From Kineosporia rhizophila (GTDB lineage Bacteria > Actinomycetota > Actinomycetes > Actinomycetales > Kineosporiaceae): DNA of 64,000 nt. Below the pieces are notes generated by a model. It saw only the letters and a program-made list of their open reading frames with translations. It was not told the origin of the DNA and searched no databases. A program made the position numbers and the translations under genes. The stretch lies in assembly GCF_021277265.1 (NCBI RefSeq), contig NZ_JAJSOH010000022.1, positions 1-64,000 of the forward strand. Reading direction: 5' to 3'. Positions 50,608-58,413 of the stretch are shown in pieces (within the stretch, counting starts at the first letter, position 1; each line of letters opens with the position of its first letter).

Positions 50608-51564
50608 TCAGTTGGAGGCAGCCTCGGTGGCCGCCGGCTTCGCCTCGGCCTCGGTGGCCTCGGCAGCCGGGGTGGCCTCAGCAGCCGGAGCGGCCTCGGT
50701 GGCCTCGGCGGCGGAGGTCTCGGCAGCGGTGCCCTCGGCAGCGGCGCCCTCGACGACCGGCGCGCTCTCGGCCTGGCCGGCCAGCAGCTCGCGCTCCCAC
50801 TCCGGCAGCGGCTCGGCGGCCGCGGCGGTGGTGGTGGCCTCGGTGCTCGCGGCGGCGGTGTTCTGGCCACCACCGTGACGGCTCATCAGGCCGTCGGCCA
50901 CGGCGTCGGCCACCACGCGGGTCAGCAGCGTGACCGAGCGGATCGCGTCGTCGTTGCCCGGGATCTTGTAGTCGACCTCGTCCGGGTCACAGTTCGTGTC
51001 CAGGATGGCGACGATCGGGATCCCGAGCTTGCGGGCCTCGTCGACGGCCAGGTGCTCCTTCTTGGTGTCCACGATCCAGACCGCGCTCGGCACGCGGGCC
51101 ATGTCACGGATACCGCCGAGGGTGCGCTCCAGCTTGTCCTTCTCGCGACGCAGGACCAGCAGTTCCTTCTTGGTCATGCCGCTCTTCGACACGTCGTCGA
51201 AGTCGATGACCTCGAGCTCCTTGAGGCGCTGGAGCCGCTTGTGCACGGTCTGGAAGTTGGTGAGCATGCCGCCCAGCCAGCGCTGGTTGACGTAGGGCAT
51301 GCCGACGCGCGTGGCCTGCTCGGCGATCGGCTCCTGGGCCTGCTTCTTGGTGCCGACGAAAAGGATGCTGCCGCCGTGGGCGACGGTCTCCTTGACGAAG
51401 TCGTAGGCGTTGTCGATGAACGACAGCGACTGCTGCAGGTCGATGATGTAGATGCCGTTGCGCTCGGTGAGGATGAAGCGCTTCATCTTCGGGTTCCAGC
51501 GACGGGTCTGGTGCCCGAAGTGCACACCGCTGCCGAGCAGCTGGCGCATCGTGACGACGGCCAT
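50608..51564 (-). CDS. rpsB: 30S ribosomal protein S2
   Basis: 318-residue S2. The conserved core (MRQLLGSGVHFGHQTRRWNP, then MLTNFQTVHKRLQRLKELE and IVAILDTNCDPDEVDYKIPG) ends near residue 230. The last 80 or so residues are a low-complexity tail of Ala, Glu and Thr (AAEATEAAPAAEATPAAEAT), common in actinobacterial S2 but long here. AAGGAGAC precedes the ATG by six bases; codons further upstream in the frame are not S2. Confidence 0.97.
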   Translation of the reverse strand: MAVVTMRQLLGSGVHFGHQTRRWNPKMKRFILTERNGIYIIDLQQSLSFIDNAYDFVKETVAHGGSILFVGTKKQAQEPIAEQATRVGMPYVNQRWLGGMLTNFQTVHKRLQRLKELEVIDFDDVSKSGMTKKELLVLRREKDKLERTLGGIRDMARVPSAVWIVDTKKEHLAVDEARKLGIPIVAILDTNCDPDEVDYKIPGNDDAIRSVTLLTRVVADAVADGLMSRHGGGQNTAAASTEATTTAAAAEPLPEWERELLAGQAESAPVVEGAAAEGTAAETSAAEATEAAPAAEATPAAEATEAEAKPAATEAASN

Positions 51565-51865
51565 GGTCAGTCTCCTTGGGCGCACCACCAGTGGGTGGGC
51601 GCGGTTCTCTCGGTTGTCCCACGACATCGGGCGATGTCGTGCCTGGTGCCCGCGACGCCCCGAGACCCCACCGCCGGTCCGGGTGATTCAGGACCGTCGG
51701 GATCAGGACCGAGTGAGGCGCCGCACCGCCGGTGAGGCGGACCGCATGCGGACACGCGAAGTCGACCGGCGCGCGCCGGTCGCAGGGGAAGTCTACCTGC
51801 ACTCAGAGGTGCGGGAGGACGTCGGCCAGGGTAACCGCGGCGGGGGCCCGGGCATTCCCGGCCAA
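51565..51865 (-). promoter_or_regulatory. Leader region of rpsB
   Basis: 301 bases without a gene in front of rpsB. Contains two perfect hairpins: arms ACGACATCG/CGATGTCGT at 51621-51640 and GACCGGCGC/GCGCCGGTC at 51764-51781. The promoter of rpsB-tsf must be here or just beyond; the long structured leader suggests autoregulation by S2, which is known in other bacteria, but no specific S2-binding motif was identified. Confidence 0.45.
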
Positions 51866-52294
51866 TCAGGCCCGGCGGTACCGGGTGACGATGCGGTAGT
51901 CCTTGGCCGGGCCGTCGACCTTCATGTCCACGGTCAGCTCACCGTCCGGCGCCATCCGGTACGAGCCGCGGTACTGGTCGGCCCGGCAGTCGTGCACGTC
52001 GTCGGCGCTCCACTGCCCGGCCTGCTCACCGAAGGCCAGCAGGTGCATGGTGGTGCCGTCGGCCAGCAGCACCCGGATCCGGCCGTCCTCGAGCACGTAG
52101 CCGTACTCCCGGTAGGCCTCGCCCACGTGCCCGTTGGCCAGACGCAGTTCGACGTCCTCGCGGTAGTCCATCCGCCCGGGGCCGGCCGGGGTGAAGGTGG
52201 CGGTGCCGGTGGCGGTGCCCAGCCCGGGCTCGATCGCCCGGCTCAGCCGCCAGCTCCCGGCGAGCATCCCGAAGACCCGCTCAGCGACGTCCAC
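51866..52294 (-). CDS. Small lipocalin-like protein, probably DUF6314 family
   Basis: 142-residue protein without signal peptide. The sequence alternates beta-strand-like segments: FGMLAGSWRLSRAIEPGLGT, GPGRMDYREDVELRL, EYGYVLEDGRIRVLLADGTT and VHDCRADQYRGSYRM, ending DYRIVTRYRRA. The HDC-x-D-x-YxG pattern recalls DUF6314. Function unknown. GTG start with GGGAGGAAA upstream. It is divergent from the aminotransferase gene with only 41 bases between starts. First gene of the block that separates rpsB from the M23 peptidase. Confidence 0.6.
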   Translation of the reverse strand: MDVAERVFGMLAGSWRLSRAIEPGLGTATGTATFTPAGPGRMDYREDVELRLANGHVGEAYREYGYVLEDGRIRVLLADGTTMHLLAFGEQAGQWSADDVHDCRADQYRGSYRMAPDGELTVDMKVDGPAKDYRIVTRYRRA

Positions 52295-52323
52295 CGTTTC
52301 CTCCCGACCTATTTGCCCTGGCC

Positions 52324-52335
52324 TATTGTTCCGCC
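52324..52335 (+). promoter_or_regulatory. Candidate -10 box of the class I aminotransferase, leaderless spacing
   Basis: TATTGT lies exactly six bases before the ATG and no ribosome binding site is seen, predicting that the transcript starts at the start codon. Confidence 0.45.
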
Positions 52336-53526
52336 ATGGTTGACGGCACGTGGCGCAGGGTCGCCCAGGCGGCGGGACTGCTCGACCCCAGCGGGGTCCC
52401 CGCCCCCACGATCTTCGCCCGGATGAGCGAACTGGCCACCCGCACCGACTCGATCAACCTGGGTCAGGGCTTCCCGGACACCGACGGCCCGGCCGCGGTG
52501 CTCGAGGCCGCCGTGGCCGCGATCCGCGGTGGCGCCAACCAGTACCCGCCCGGCCGGGGCATCGCTCCCCTGCGCCGCGCGATCGCCGAGCACCAGCAGC
52601 GCCGGTACGGCCTGGACGTGGACCCGGACACCGAGGTGCTGGTCACCGCGGGCGCGACCGAGGCGCTGACCGCGAGCATCATCGCGCTGACCTCGCCGGG
52701 CGACGAGGTGGTGGTGCTCGAGCCGATCTACGACTCCTACTCGGCCGCGATCGAGATGGCCGGAGCGGTCCGCCGGACGGTGCGCCTGGAGTGGCCCGAG
52801 TACCGCCTGCAGGCCGACCGGCTGACCGCCGCAGTCACCGACCGGACCCGGCTGATCCTGCTGAACACCCCGCACAACCCCACCGGCCGGGTGCTGGACC
52901 GGGCGGAACTGGAGCTGATCGCCCGGATCGCCCAGGAACGCGACCTGATCGTGATCGCCGACGAGGTCTACGAGCACCTGACCTTCGGTGGGCACCCGCA
53001 CGTGCCGATCGCCACCCTGCCGGGCATGGCCGCGCGCACGGTGACGATCTCGTCGGCGGGCAAGACGTTCTCGGTGACCGGCTGGAAGATCGGCTGGCTG
53101 CACGCCCGGCCGGAGATCGTCGATGCGGTGACGGCGGTGAAGCAGTTCCTGACCTACGTGAACGGCAGCCCGTTCCAGCCCGCCGTGGCCACCGGCCTGG
53201 CCCTGCCCGACGAGCAGATCCGGGCCATCGGCACCGATCTGGCCCAGCGCAGCGCGCTGCTCACCGATGGGCTCAAAGCCGCCGGATTCGGGGTACGCCC
53301 CAGCGACGGAACGTATTTCGTGATCGCCGACGCCGCCCCGCTGGGCTATGCGGACGGTGCTGCCCTGTGCAACGACCTGCCTCGGCTGGCCGGAGTGGTG
53401 GGCGTGCCGGTGCAGGCCTTCGCCGAGGACCCGTCGCAGCCCAGCTCGCTGGTGCGCTTCGCCTGCTGCAAGCGGCCCGAGGTGATCGCCGAGGCCGCCT
53501 CCCGGCTGGCGGCCATGCGCCCCTGA
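52336..53526 (+). CDS. Class I/II PLP-dependent aminotransferase
   Basis: 396-residue enzyme similar to methionine/kynurenine/N-succinyl-diaminopimelate aminotransferases (DapC, YbdL, KAT group). Motifs: SINLGQGFPDTDGPAAVLEA, TAGATEALTASIIAL, LNTPHNPTGRVLDRAELELI, the cofactor Asp in IVIADEVYEHL and the Schiff-base Lys in SSAGKTFSVTGWKIGWLHA. Several of these annotate equally well, so the substrate stays open. Stands alone between divergent and convergent neighbours. Confidence 0.88.
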   Translation: MVDGTWRRVAQAAGLLDPSGVPAPTIFARMSELATRTDSINLGQGFPDTDGPAAVLEAAVAAIRGGANQYPPGRGIAPLRRAIAEHQQRRYGLDVDPDTEVLVTAGATEALTASIIALTSPGDEVVVLEPIYDSYSAAIEMAGAVRRTVRLEWPEYRLQADRLTAAVTDRTRLILLNTPHNPTGRVLDRAELELIARIAQERDLIVIADEVYEHLTFGGHPHVPIATLPGMAARTVTISSAGKTFSVTGWKIGWLHARPEIVDAVTAVKQFLTYVNGSPFQPAVATGLALPDEQIRAIGTDLAQRSALLTDGLKAAGFGVRPSDGTYFVIADAAPLGYADGAALCNDLPRLAGVVGVPVQAFAEDPSQPSSLVRFACCKRPEVIAEAASRLAAMRP

Positions 53527-53540
53527 CCAGGTGGCCGGCT

Positions 53541-54590
53541 TCAGATGGTGACCACCAGCTTCTCCCCCGAGACTCCTTCGCGGAGAAGCTCAAGGGCATT
53601 GGGGACGTCGGTGAGGCCGTGTCCGACCACGGTGGCTCTGGGTTCGGCTCGGTAGGCGTTCGAGGCCAGGGCCTGGGGCAGGAACGAGGTGTAGATCGCC
53701 GGGCCCACCTCGTTGTCCTTCAGGGAGGCGCCCCAGATCGCGCTCACCTGCACGTTCTTCCGGCGGGCGCGCCATGCTCGCAGCCTGGTGACCGGGTCGG
53801 GGTGGGCCGACGCCACTTTCCGGGTGCCCTTGGCCCGCCGGGCCACCTTGACGGCGGGTGGCAGCGAGCCTGACCCGATCGCGACGGTGCCCGCGAGCGG
53901 TTGACCGCCGATGGCCTGGAGGAGCTCGGCCACGACGGTCTTACTGCGGTAGTCGACCACCTCGGCCGCGCCCACCGAACGCACCCAGTCGTGATTGCGT
54001 GGCGACGCGGTGGCGACGACGCGGTAGCCGGCGCTGCGAGCCAGTTGCACGGCGTTGATACCGACGCTGGTGGAGGCGCCCCAGACCAGGACGGTGGAGT
54101 TCTTCTCGGTGGGAACGGACGTGGGCAGGGGCAGGCCCAGGTGGTCCGACTGGAACAGCCCGGTCGCCGCGGTCGAGAGCGCGAGCGGGAGGACGGCGGC
54201 CTGCTCGAACGCCAGGGCGCCCGGGATCGGCGCGACCAGGTGCTGCATCAGCACCACCAGGTGCTGAAATGCTCCTTCGGCCGGGCGGTTGCGGGACTTC
54301 TCCACGCCGACCGCATGCCCGAGCACACGCTCGCCCACACTCAGCCGGCTCACGTTCCGCCCTACGGCGACGACCTCGCCCGCAACGTCGGTGCCGATGA
54401 CCATGGGAAAGCGCACCCAGGGAAGGACGAACCGGTAGGCGTAGCCGGGCAGCGTGTCGAGGAAGTTCACGGCCACGGCACGCACCCGGACCACCACCTC
54501 CTCGTCACCGGGCTCGGGCACCGGCGCCGGGCCGACCTCGAACTTCTTGCCCCGCGCGGGGAGCCAGAGCGCTGTGTTCTCACTGTCCAC
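53541..54590 (-). CDS. Zinc-independent medium-chain alcohol dehydrogenase / quinone oxidoreductase
   Basis: 349-residue MDR-family NADPH oxidoreductase. N-terminal GroES-like part has VRVRAVAVNFLDTLPGYAYR and GTDVAGEVVAVGRNVSRLSV; the Rossmann part has VLVWGASTSVGINAVQLARS. Catalytic zinc ligands are absent, so it belongs with quinone oxidoreductases or enoyl reductases. GTG start: the box TAGTTT lies six bases upstream and overlaps the palindrome shared with the divergent TetR gene, so the TetR protein probably represses it. Confidence 0.85.
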   Translation of the reverse strand: MDSENTALWLPARGKKFEVGPAPVPEPGDEEVVVRVRAVAVNFLDTLPGYAYRFVLPWVRFPMVIGTDVAGEVVAVGRNVSRLSVGERVLGHAVGVEKSRNRPAEGAFQHLVVLMQHLVAPIPGALAFEQAAVLPLALSTAATGLFQSDHLGLPLPTSVPTEKNSTVLVWGASTSVGINAVQLARSAGYRVVATASPRNHDWVRSVGAAEVVDYRSKTVVAELLQAIGGQPLAGTVAIGSGSLPPAVKVARRAKGTRKVASAHPDPVTRLRAWRARRKNVQVSAIWGASLKDNEVGPAIYTSFLPQALASNAYRAEPRATVVGHGLTDVPNALELLREGVSGEKLVVTI

Positions 54591-54598
54591 GCTCCTAA

Positions 54599-54635
54599 AC
54601 TAGGCACCGCCTAGTAACTAGTCAATGTCTAGATT
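54599..54635. promoter_or_regulatory. TetR operator region between the dehydrogenase and tetR genes
   Basis: ACTAGGC and GCCTAGT flank ACC (54599-54615), a perfect palindrome; a second, shorter pair of CTAG motifs spaced by seven bases follows (54617-54634). The first palindrome covers the predicted -10 box of the dehydrogenase (54597-54602). Two adjacent operators in a 59-base divergent spacer are typical for TetR control. Confidence 0.7.
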
Positions 54636-54649
54636 CGTAGGATCGGCCT

Positions 54650-55249
54650 ATGCCTCGTCGTCCGTTCCACCACGGCAACCTGCGCGCGGTGCTGCTCGAG
54701 CACGCCGAGACCGTGCTGCGCGAACGTGGTCTGGACGCCCTCTCACTGCGCGAACTGGCCCGCGAGGCCGGGGTCAGCCACGGCGCCCCCCGTAGCCACT
54801 TCGTCGACCGCAACGCCCTCATCGATGCGCTCGCCGTGCGGGGCTTCACCCGTCTTTCGGAAGACCTGGACCGGGCCGCCTCCAGCCGGCCGGACGACTG
54901 GTTCGCCGCGCTGCGGGCAGCCGGTGCCGCCTACCTGGCCTTCGCGCAGAACGACGCAGCGCTGCACGAGCTGATGTTTGCGGCGAAGATGGACCGCCCC
55001 TCCGAAGCGGTGCTCGAGGCCGCCGAGGGCCTGTTCGCGACCCTGAACGGGATCCTGCGTGCGGGCATCGCCGCCGAGGCCTTTCCGGAGGGCGAGATGC
55101 AGCGGTTGGGAATGCTTTTGATGATGGCCCTGCAGGGCACGGGCGCGCTGGTGACGTCGCGCCGGATCACGCCCGAGCACGGCGGGGCGCTGCTGAACGA
55201 TGCGGTCACGGTGCTGGTGCGGGGAGTCCAGACCGACCACCAGGGTTAG
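54650..55249 (+). CDS. TetR family transcriptional regulator
   Basis: 199-residue repressor. N-terminal HTH: LRERGLDALSLRELAREAGV then SHGAPRSHFVDRNALIDALA. C-terminal ligand-binding domain is helical (AFAQNDAALHELMFAAKMDR). The box TAGGAT lies six bases before the ATG without a ribosome binding site. Divergent from the quinone oxidoreductase gene, its likely target; the inducer may be a reactive carbonyl or quinone. Confidence 0.88.
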   Translation: MPRRPFHHGNLRAVLLEHAETVLRERGLDALSLRELAREAGVSHGAPRSHFVDRNALIDALAVRGFTRLSEDLDRAASSRPDDWFAALRAAGAAYLAFAQNDAALHELMFAAKMDRPSEAVLEAAEGLFATLNGILRAGIAAEAFPEGEMQRLGMLLMMALQGTGALVTSRRITPEHGGALLNDAVTVLVRGVQTDHQG

Positions 55250-55432
55250 AGCTGCCGCTTCGTCGGTGGGTACCGAGGGTGTAAGACACCCTTGGCCCAG
55301 TAGGGCCACCGGCTTTTCCGGGGAGCGGGCGGCGGCCCGGTCGTGCGGCTTTCGCCGGAGTGTCTGGGTCCGAACGCCTGCGCGGGCAGAGCCCCACGCC
55401 CTAGCTTGGTCACGTCGGCCGGGGGGCGAAAA

Positions 55433-56875
55433 ATGGTGCTGGGCAATATTCAGGCGTTGCGTGGGATCGCGGCGGTTGCAGTCGTTCTGGCCCATCTGGG
55501 CGGTCCGGACGGTTTCGAGTCGCGCTGGCTGGCCGGGGGTTACGACTGGCTCGCGTTCACGCACGGCCCGGGGCAGGCCGGAGTGGACCTGTTCTTCGTG
55601 ATCAGCGGGCTGATCATGGTGGTGACCACGCAGCACCGGGTACCCGGCCCCGCCTCGGCCCGGGAGTTCCTCAGACGGCGGGTGGTGCGGATCTACCCGA
55701 TCTACTGGGTGGCCACCCTGCCGGTGCTCGCCCTGTTCCTGGTCAGTCCCGGCGCGGTGAACTCCTCGGCCGAGAACCCGCCGGACGTGCTGGCTTCGCT
55801 GCTCCTGCTCCCCCAGTCCGGCCTGCCGTTGCTGATGGTGGGCTGGACCCTGACCTTCGAGATGTACTTCTACCTGGTGTTCGCGCTGGTGCTGCTGCTG
55901 CCGCGCGCCGGACGCCTGCCCGCTCTGGCCGCCTGGGGCGTGCTCACCCTGGCCCTGGCGGCGGCCTTCGCCGGATCGGGGAACCCCTGGCTGGGCACCA
56001 TCGGCGCCCCGATCGTCCTTGAATTCCTCTTCGGCGCCGCGGTGGGAGCGCTGGTGGTGCGGAAGAAGTTCGTCGCGCCGCTGCTGTGCACCACGGCCGG
56101 GCTCGTGGGCACGGCAACGGCGTTGGGGCTGGGCGACTTTCCCGGCACCTGGTACCGCGCGCTGCCGGTCGGGCTGTGCCTTGCGGTGACGGTGTACGGC
56201 GTGGTCGGACTGGAGGGCCGCTGGCGGCTGACCGCCCCGGCGTGGCTGCAGAAACTTGGGGACGCGTCGTACTCGCTGTATCTGTGGCACGTGCTCGTCC
56301 TTTCCGCCGTGGGCCGGACCGTGCTGGTGCGGCTGCCTGCTGATCCCTGGGTTCACGCTGCTGCGCTGGTTTTTTCGATGACCGTGGTGATCGTGAGCGC
56401 GCTGATCGCCTACCGCCTGCTGGAAGAACCTCTGATCAGGCTGTTCCGGCGCCCGGTCGTCCTCCTGCCGGACTCGGAGCCCATGCCGGCCTCGGTGCCG
56501 AGCCTGCCCAGCGCGGCCGGCCCTCAGCCGGACCGGCTCGCCGTCCCTCCGGTACCAGCCCAGACCCGCCGACAGGCCCGCAACCGTGCCACCGCCCACG
56601 CCCCCGCCCACGCCACCGCCCACGCCTCCGACCGAGCCGATGCCCAGACCGCTCGCCGCGCCGCTGGTCAAACCGCCCACCAGACCGCTGGTCAGAGCGC
56701 CCACCGGGCCATTGGCCAGACCGCCCGCCGGGCCATTGGTCGGGCCGCCGACACCCGCGAGCAGCCCGGAGACCAAGGCGCTGATCAGGCCCGCGGCCTG
56801 CTTCGTCCCGGCGTTCCGGTTCAGCCTGGCCACCAGACCAGACCTCGCGCCGGATCCCGGGCGAGCGCCGGGTAG
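55433..56875 (+). CDS. Membrane acyltransferase (Acyltransferase_3/OafA family) with repeat tail
   Basis: 480-residue membrane protein with about ten helices up to residue 340. Family motifs are NIQALRGIAAVAVVLAHLGG with the catalytic His, GVDLFFVISGLIMV and SYSLYLWHVLVLSAV. These proteins O-acylate exopolysaccharides, peptidoglycan or antibiotics. After the last helix (VVIVSALIAYRLLEEPLIRL) comes a 110-residue polar tail with four 8-residue repeats. The tail overlaps the convergent M23 gene by 55 bases, so the true end of the protein is uncertain; a G-run (GGGGGGCG) precedes the ATG. Confidence 0.82.
   Translation: MVLGNIQALRGIAAVAVVLAHLGGPDGFESRWLAGGYDWLAFTHGPGQAGVDLFFVISGLIMVVTTQHRVPGPASAREFLRRRVVRIYPIYWVATLPVLALFLVSPGAVNSSAENPPDVLASLLLLPQSGLPLLMVGWTLTFEMYFYLVFALVLLLPRAGRLPALAAWGVLTLALAAAFAGSGNPWLGTIGAPIVLEFLFGAAVGALVVRKKFVAPLLCTTAGLVGTATALGLGDFPGTWYRALPVGLCLAVTVYGVVGLEGRWRLTAPAWLQKLGDASYSLYLWHVLVLSAVGRTVLVRLPADPWVHAAALVFSMTVVIVSALIAYRLLEEPLIRLFRRPVVLLPDSEPMPASVPSLPSAAGPQPDRLAVPPVPAQTRRQARNRATAHAPAHATAHASDRADAQTARRAAGQTAHQTAGQSAHRAIGQTARRAIGRAADTREQPGDQGADQARGLLRPGVPVQPGHQTRPRAGSRASAG
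56645..56740. repeat. Four tandem 24-bp repeats in the acyltransferase tail
   Basis: Units QTARRAAG, QTAHQTAG, QSAHRAIG and QTARRAIG follow each other without gaps. On the other strand the same DNA reads as Gly-rich 8-residue units (NGPAGGLA, NGPVGALT). Which reading, if any, is selected is unclear. Confidence 0.7.
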
Positions 56876-57399
56876 CCCGCGCCGAGCGGAAGCAGCACGG
56901 CCGGGCCGGCTTCGAGGCCGAGCATCGTCAGCGGGTCTACGTAGGCCCCATCTCGCCGAACACCCCAGTGCAGACATACGTGAGGCAGACAATGGCTACC
57001 CGGGCCGGCCGCCAGCAGATCACCCAGCACCTCGCCCGCCTGCACAGGCTGTCCGCGATGCACCCGCACCCGTACTGGCTCGAAGCTGCTCACCAGACCG
57101 TCACCGTGATCGATGCTGACCACCGGCGTACCGGCCACCACCCCGGCGAAGCTGATCGTGCCGGAGGCCGGGGCGAGCACGGCCGCATTCGCACTCCCAT
57201 TCAGGTCGACCCCGCGATGCCCGGGAGACCACGGCTGTGGCCCCACCGCGAACCCCCGGGCGACCGCGGGCTCGGGCCGCAGCGGCCACTGCCAGCGCAG
57301 CTGCGGCCCGGCGGCCCCGCCAAAGTGCAGGGCCGCAACCAGAATCAAGGCGAAGGTCGTGGTCACTGGTCCAGAGTGCCGCCACCGAGCCCAGCCCAT
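56821..57399 (-). CDS. M23 family metallopeptidase (LytM-like), exported
   Basis: 192 residues from this ATG; an in-frame TTG nine codons earlier is an alternative. A hydrophobic signal segment (TTTFALILVAALHFGG) is followed by the M23 domain: SPGHRGVDLNGSANAAVLAP with the zinc His and Asp, GTISFAGVVAGTPVVSIDHG and HVCLHWGVRRDGAYVDPLTM. The usual HxH motif reads CLH here, with two nearby Cys (HCLPHVC) that could pair. Actinobacterial genomes often have such a gene next to rpsB; here 5 kb of accessory genes intervene. Confidence 0.82.
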   Translation of the reverse strand: MGWARWRHSGPVTTTFALILVAALHFGGAAGPQLRWQWPLRPEPAVARGFAVGPQPWSPGHRGVDLNGSANAAVLAPASGTISFAGVVAGTPVVSIDHGDGLVSSFEPVRVRVHRGQPVQAGEVLGDLLAAGPGSHCLPHVCLHWGVRRDGAYVDPLTMLGLEAGPAVLLPLGAGYPALARDPARGLVWWPG

Positions 57400-57540
57400 A
57401 GGGCGAGAACGGCCACCTGTGGACAAACAGCCGTTCGTGTGGGTCTGTGGACGAACTGGCCCGGGCCGGCACCGTCAACCGGTGCCAAAACGCCCGGCGG
57501 CGCACCGGATCACCGATGCGCCGCCCCGGAGCGTCTGGCT

Positions 57541-58359
57541 CTAACTGACCTCGGAGAGCTTTCCGCGCAACTGCAGCACGGCCTTGGTGTGCATCTGGCA
57601 GATGCGGGACTCGGTCACGCCGAGCACCCGGCCGATCTCGGCCAGCGTGAGCCCCTCGTAGTAGTAGAGGGTGACCACGATCTTCTCCCGCTCGGGCAAC
57701 TGGTTGATCGCCCGGGAGAGCATGAACTTGGTCTCCTCGCTCTCGAAGGCGGCCACCGGGTCCTCGGCCTTGGTGTCCTCGAGGGTGTCGACCAGGGAGA
57801 GCTTGTCCCCCTTCTCCCCGCCCACGGTGAGCAGTTCGTCCAGGGCCACCACGTTCACGTAGGAGACCTGGGAGAAGACCGCGTGCAGTTCCTCCAGCGT
57901 CATCCCCAGCCGCTCGGCCACCTCGGGCTCGGTCGGCGTGCGGTGCAGTTCGCCCTCCAGCGCGGCGTAGGCCCGCTCCACCTCACGGGCCTTGTAGCGC
58001 ACCGAGCGGGGGATCCAGTCGATCGCCCGCAGCTCGTCGATGATCGCCCCGCGGATGCGGGAGATGGCGTAGGTCTCGAACTTGATGGCGCGGTCGATGT
58101 CAAACTTCTCGATCGCGTCGATCAGCCCGAAGATCCCGTAGGAGACCAGGTCGGCCTGCTCGATGTTGGGCGGCAGGCCCACGCCCACCCGGCCGGCCAC
58201 GTACTTGACCAGCGGCGAGTAGTGGAGGATCAGGCGTTCACGGGTCGTCTGGTCGGCCGTGGCCTTGAACTTCTCCCATAGCGCCCGCAAGGCGGCCTCG
58301 TTGGCCGCGACGGCGTCCTCCGCGGTCACGTCTACGAGAGCGTCGCTGTCGGCAGTCAC
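57541..58359 (-). CDS. whiG: RNA polymerase sigma factor of the FliA/WhiG type
   Basis: 272-residue sigma-28 family factor. Region 2: LILHYSPLVKYVAGRVGVGL, QADLVSYGIFGLIDAIEKFD and FETYAISRIRGAIIDELRAI; region 4: ALPEREK-type LPEREKIVVTLYYYEGLTLA, then EIGRVLGVTESRICQMHTKA. WhiG starts sporulation of aerial hyphae in Streptomyces; in motile-spored actinomycetes the same family drives flagellar genes. The position between M23/rpsB and xerC/dprA is the conserved whiG place. GTG start with GGGAGGA upstream. Confidence 0.9.
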   Translation of the reverse strand: MTADSDALVDVTAEDAVAANEAALRALWEKFKATADQTTRERLILHYSPLVKYVAGRVGVGLPPNIEQADLVSYGIFGLIDAIEKFDIDRAIKFETYAISRIRGAIIDELRAIDWIPRSVRYKAREVERAYAALEGELHRTPTEPEVAERLGMTLEELHAVFSQVSYVNVVALDELLTVGGEKGDKLSLVDTLEDTKAEDPVAAFESEETKFMLSRAINQLPEREKIVVTLYYYEGLTLAEIGRVLGVTESRICQMHTKAVLQLRGKLSEVS

Positions 58360-58413
58360 CCGGGTCCTCCCCTGCTCAGCGCCTAGTCATCCGGTCAGGC
58401 AGCTTCGTCGAAC

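Noticed and set aside
54743..56992. 749-codon minus-strand frame covering the acyltransferase and TetR genes
   Set aside because: Contains the reverse of two well-supported genes; only the glycine-rich section over the 24-bp repeats looks protein-like, and it has no start of its own. Kept as a finding, not a gene.
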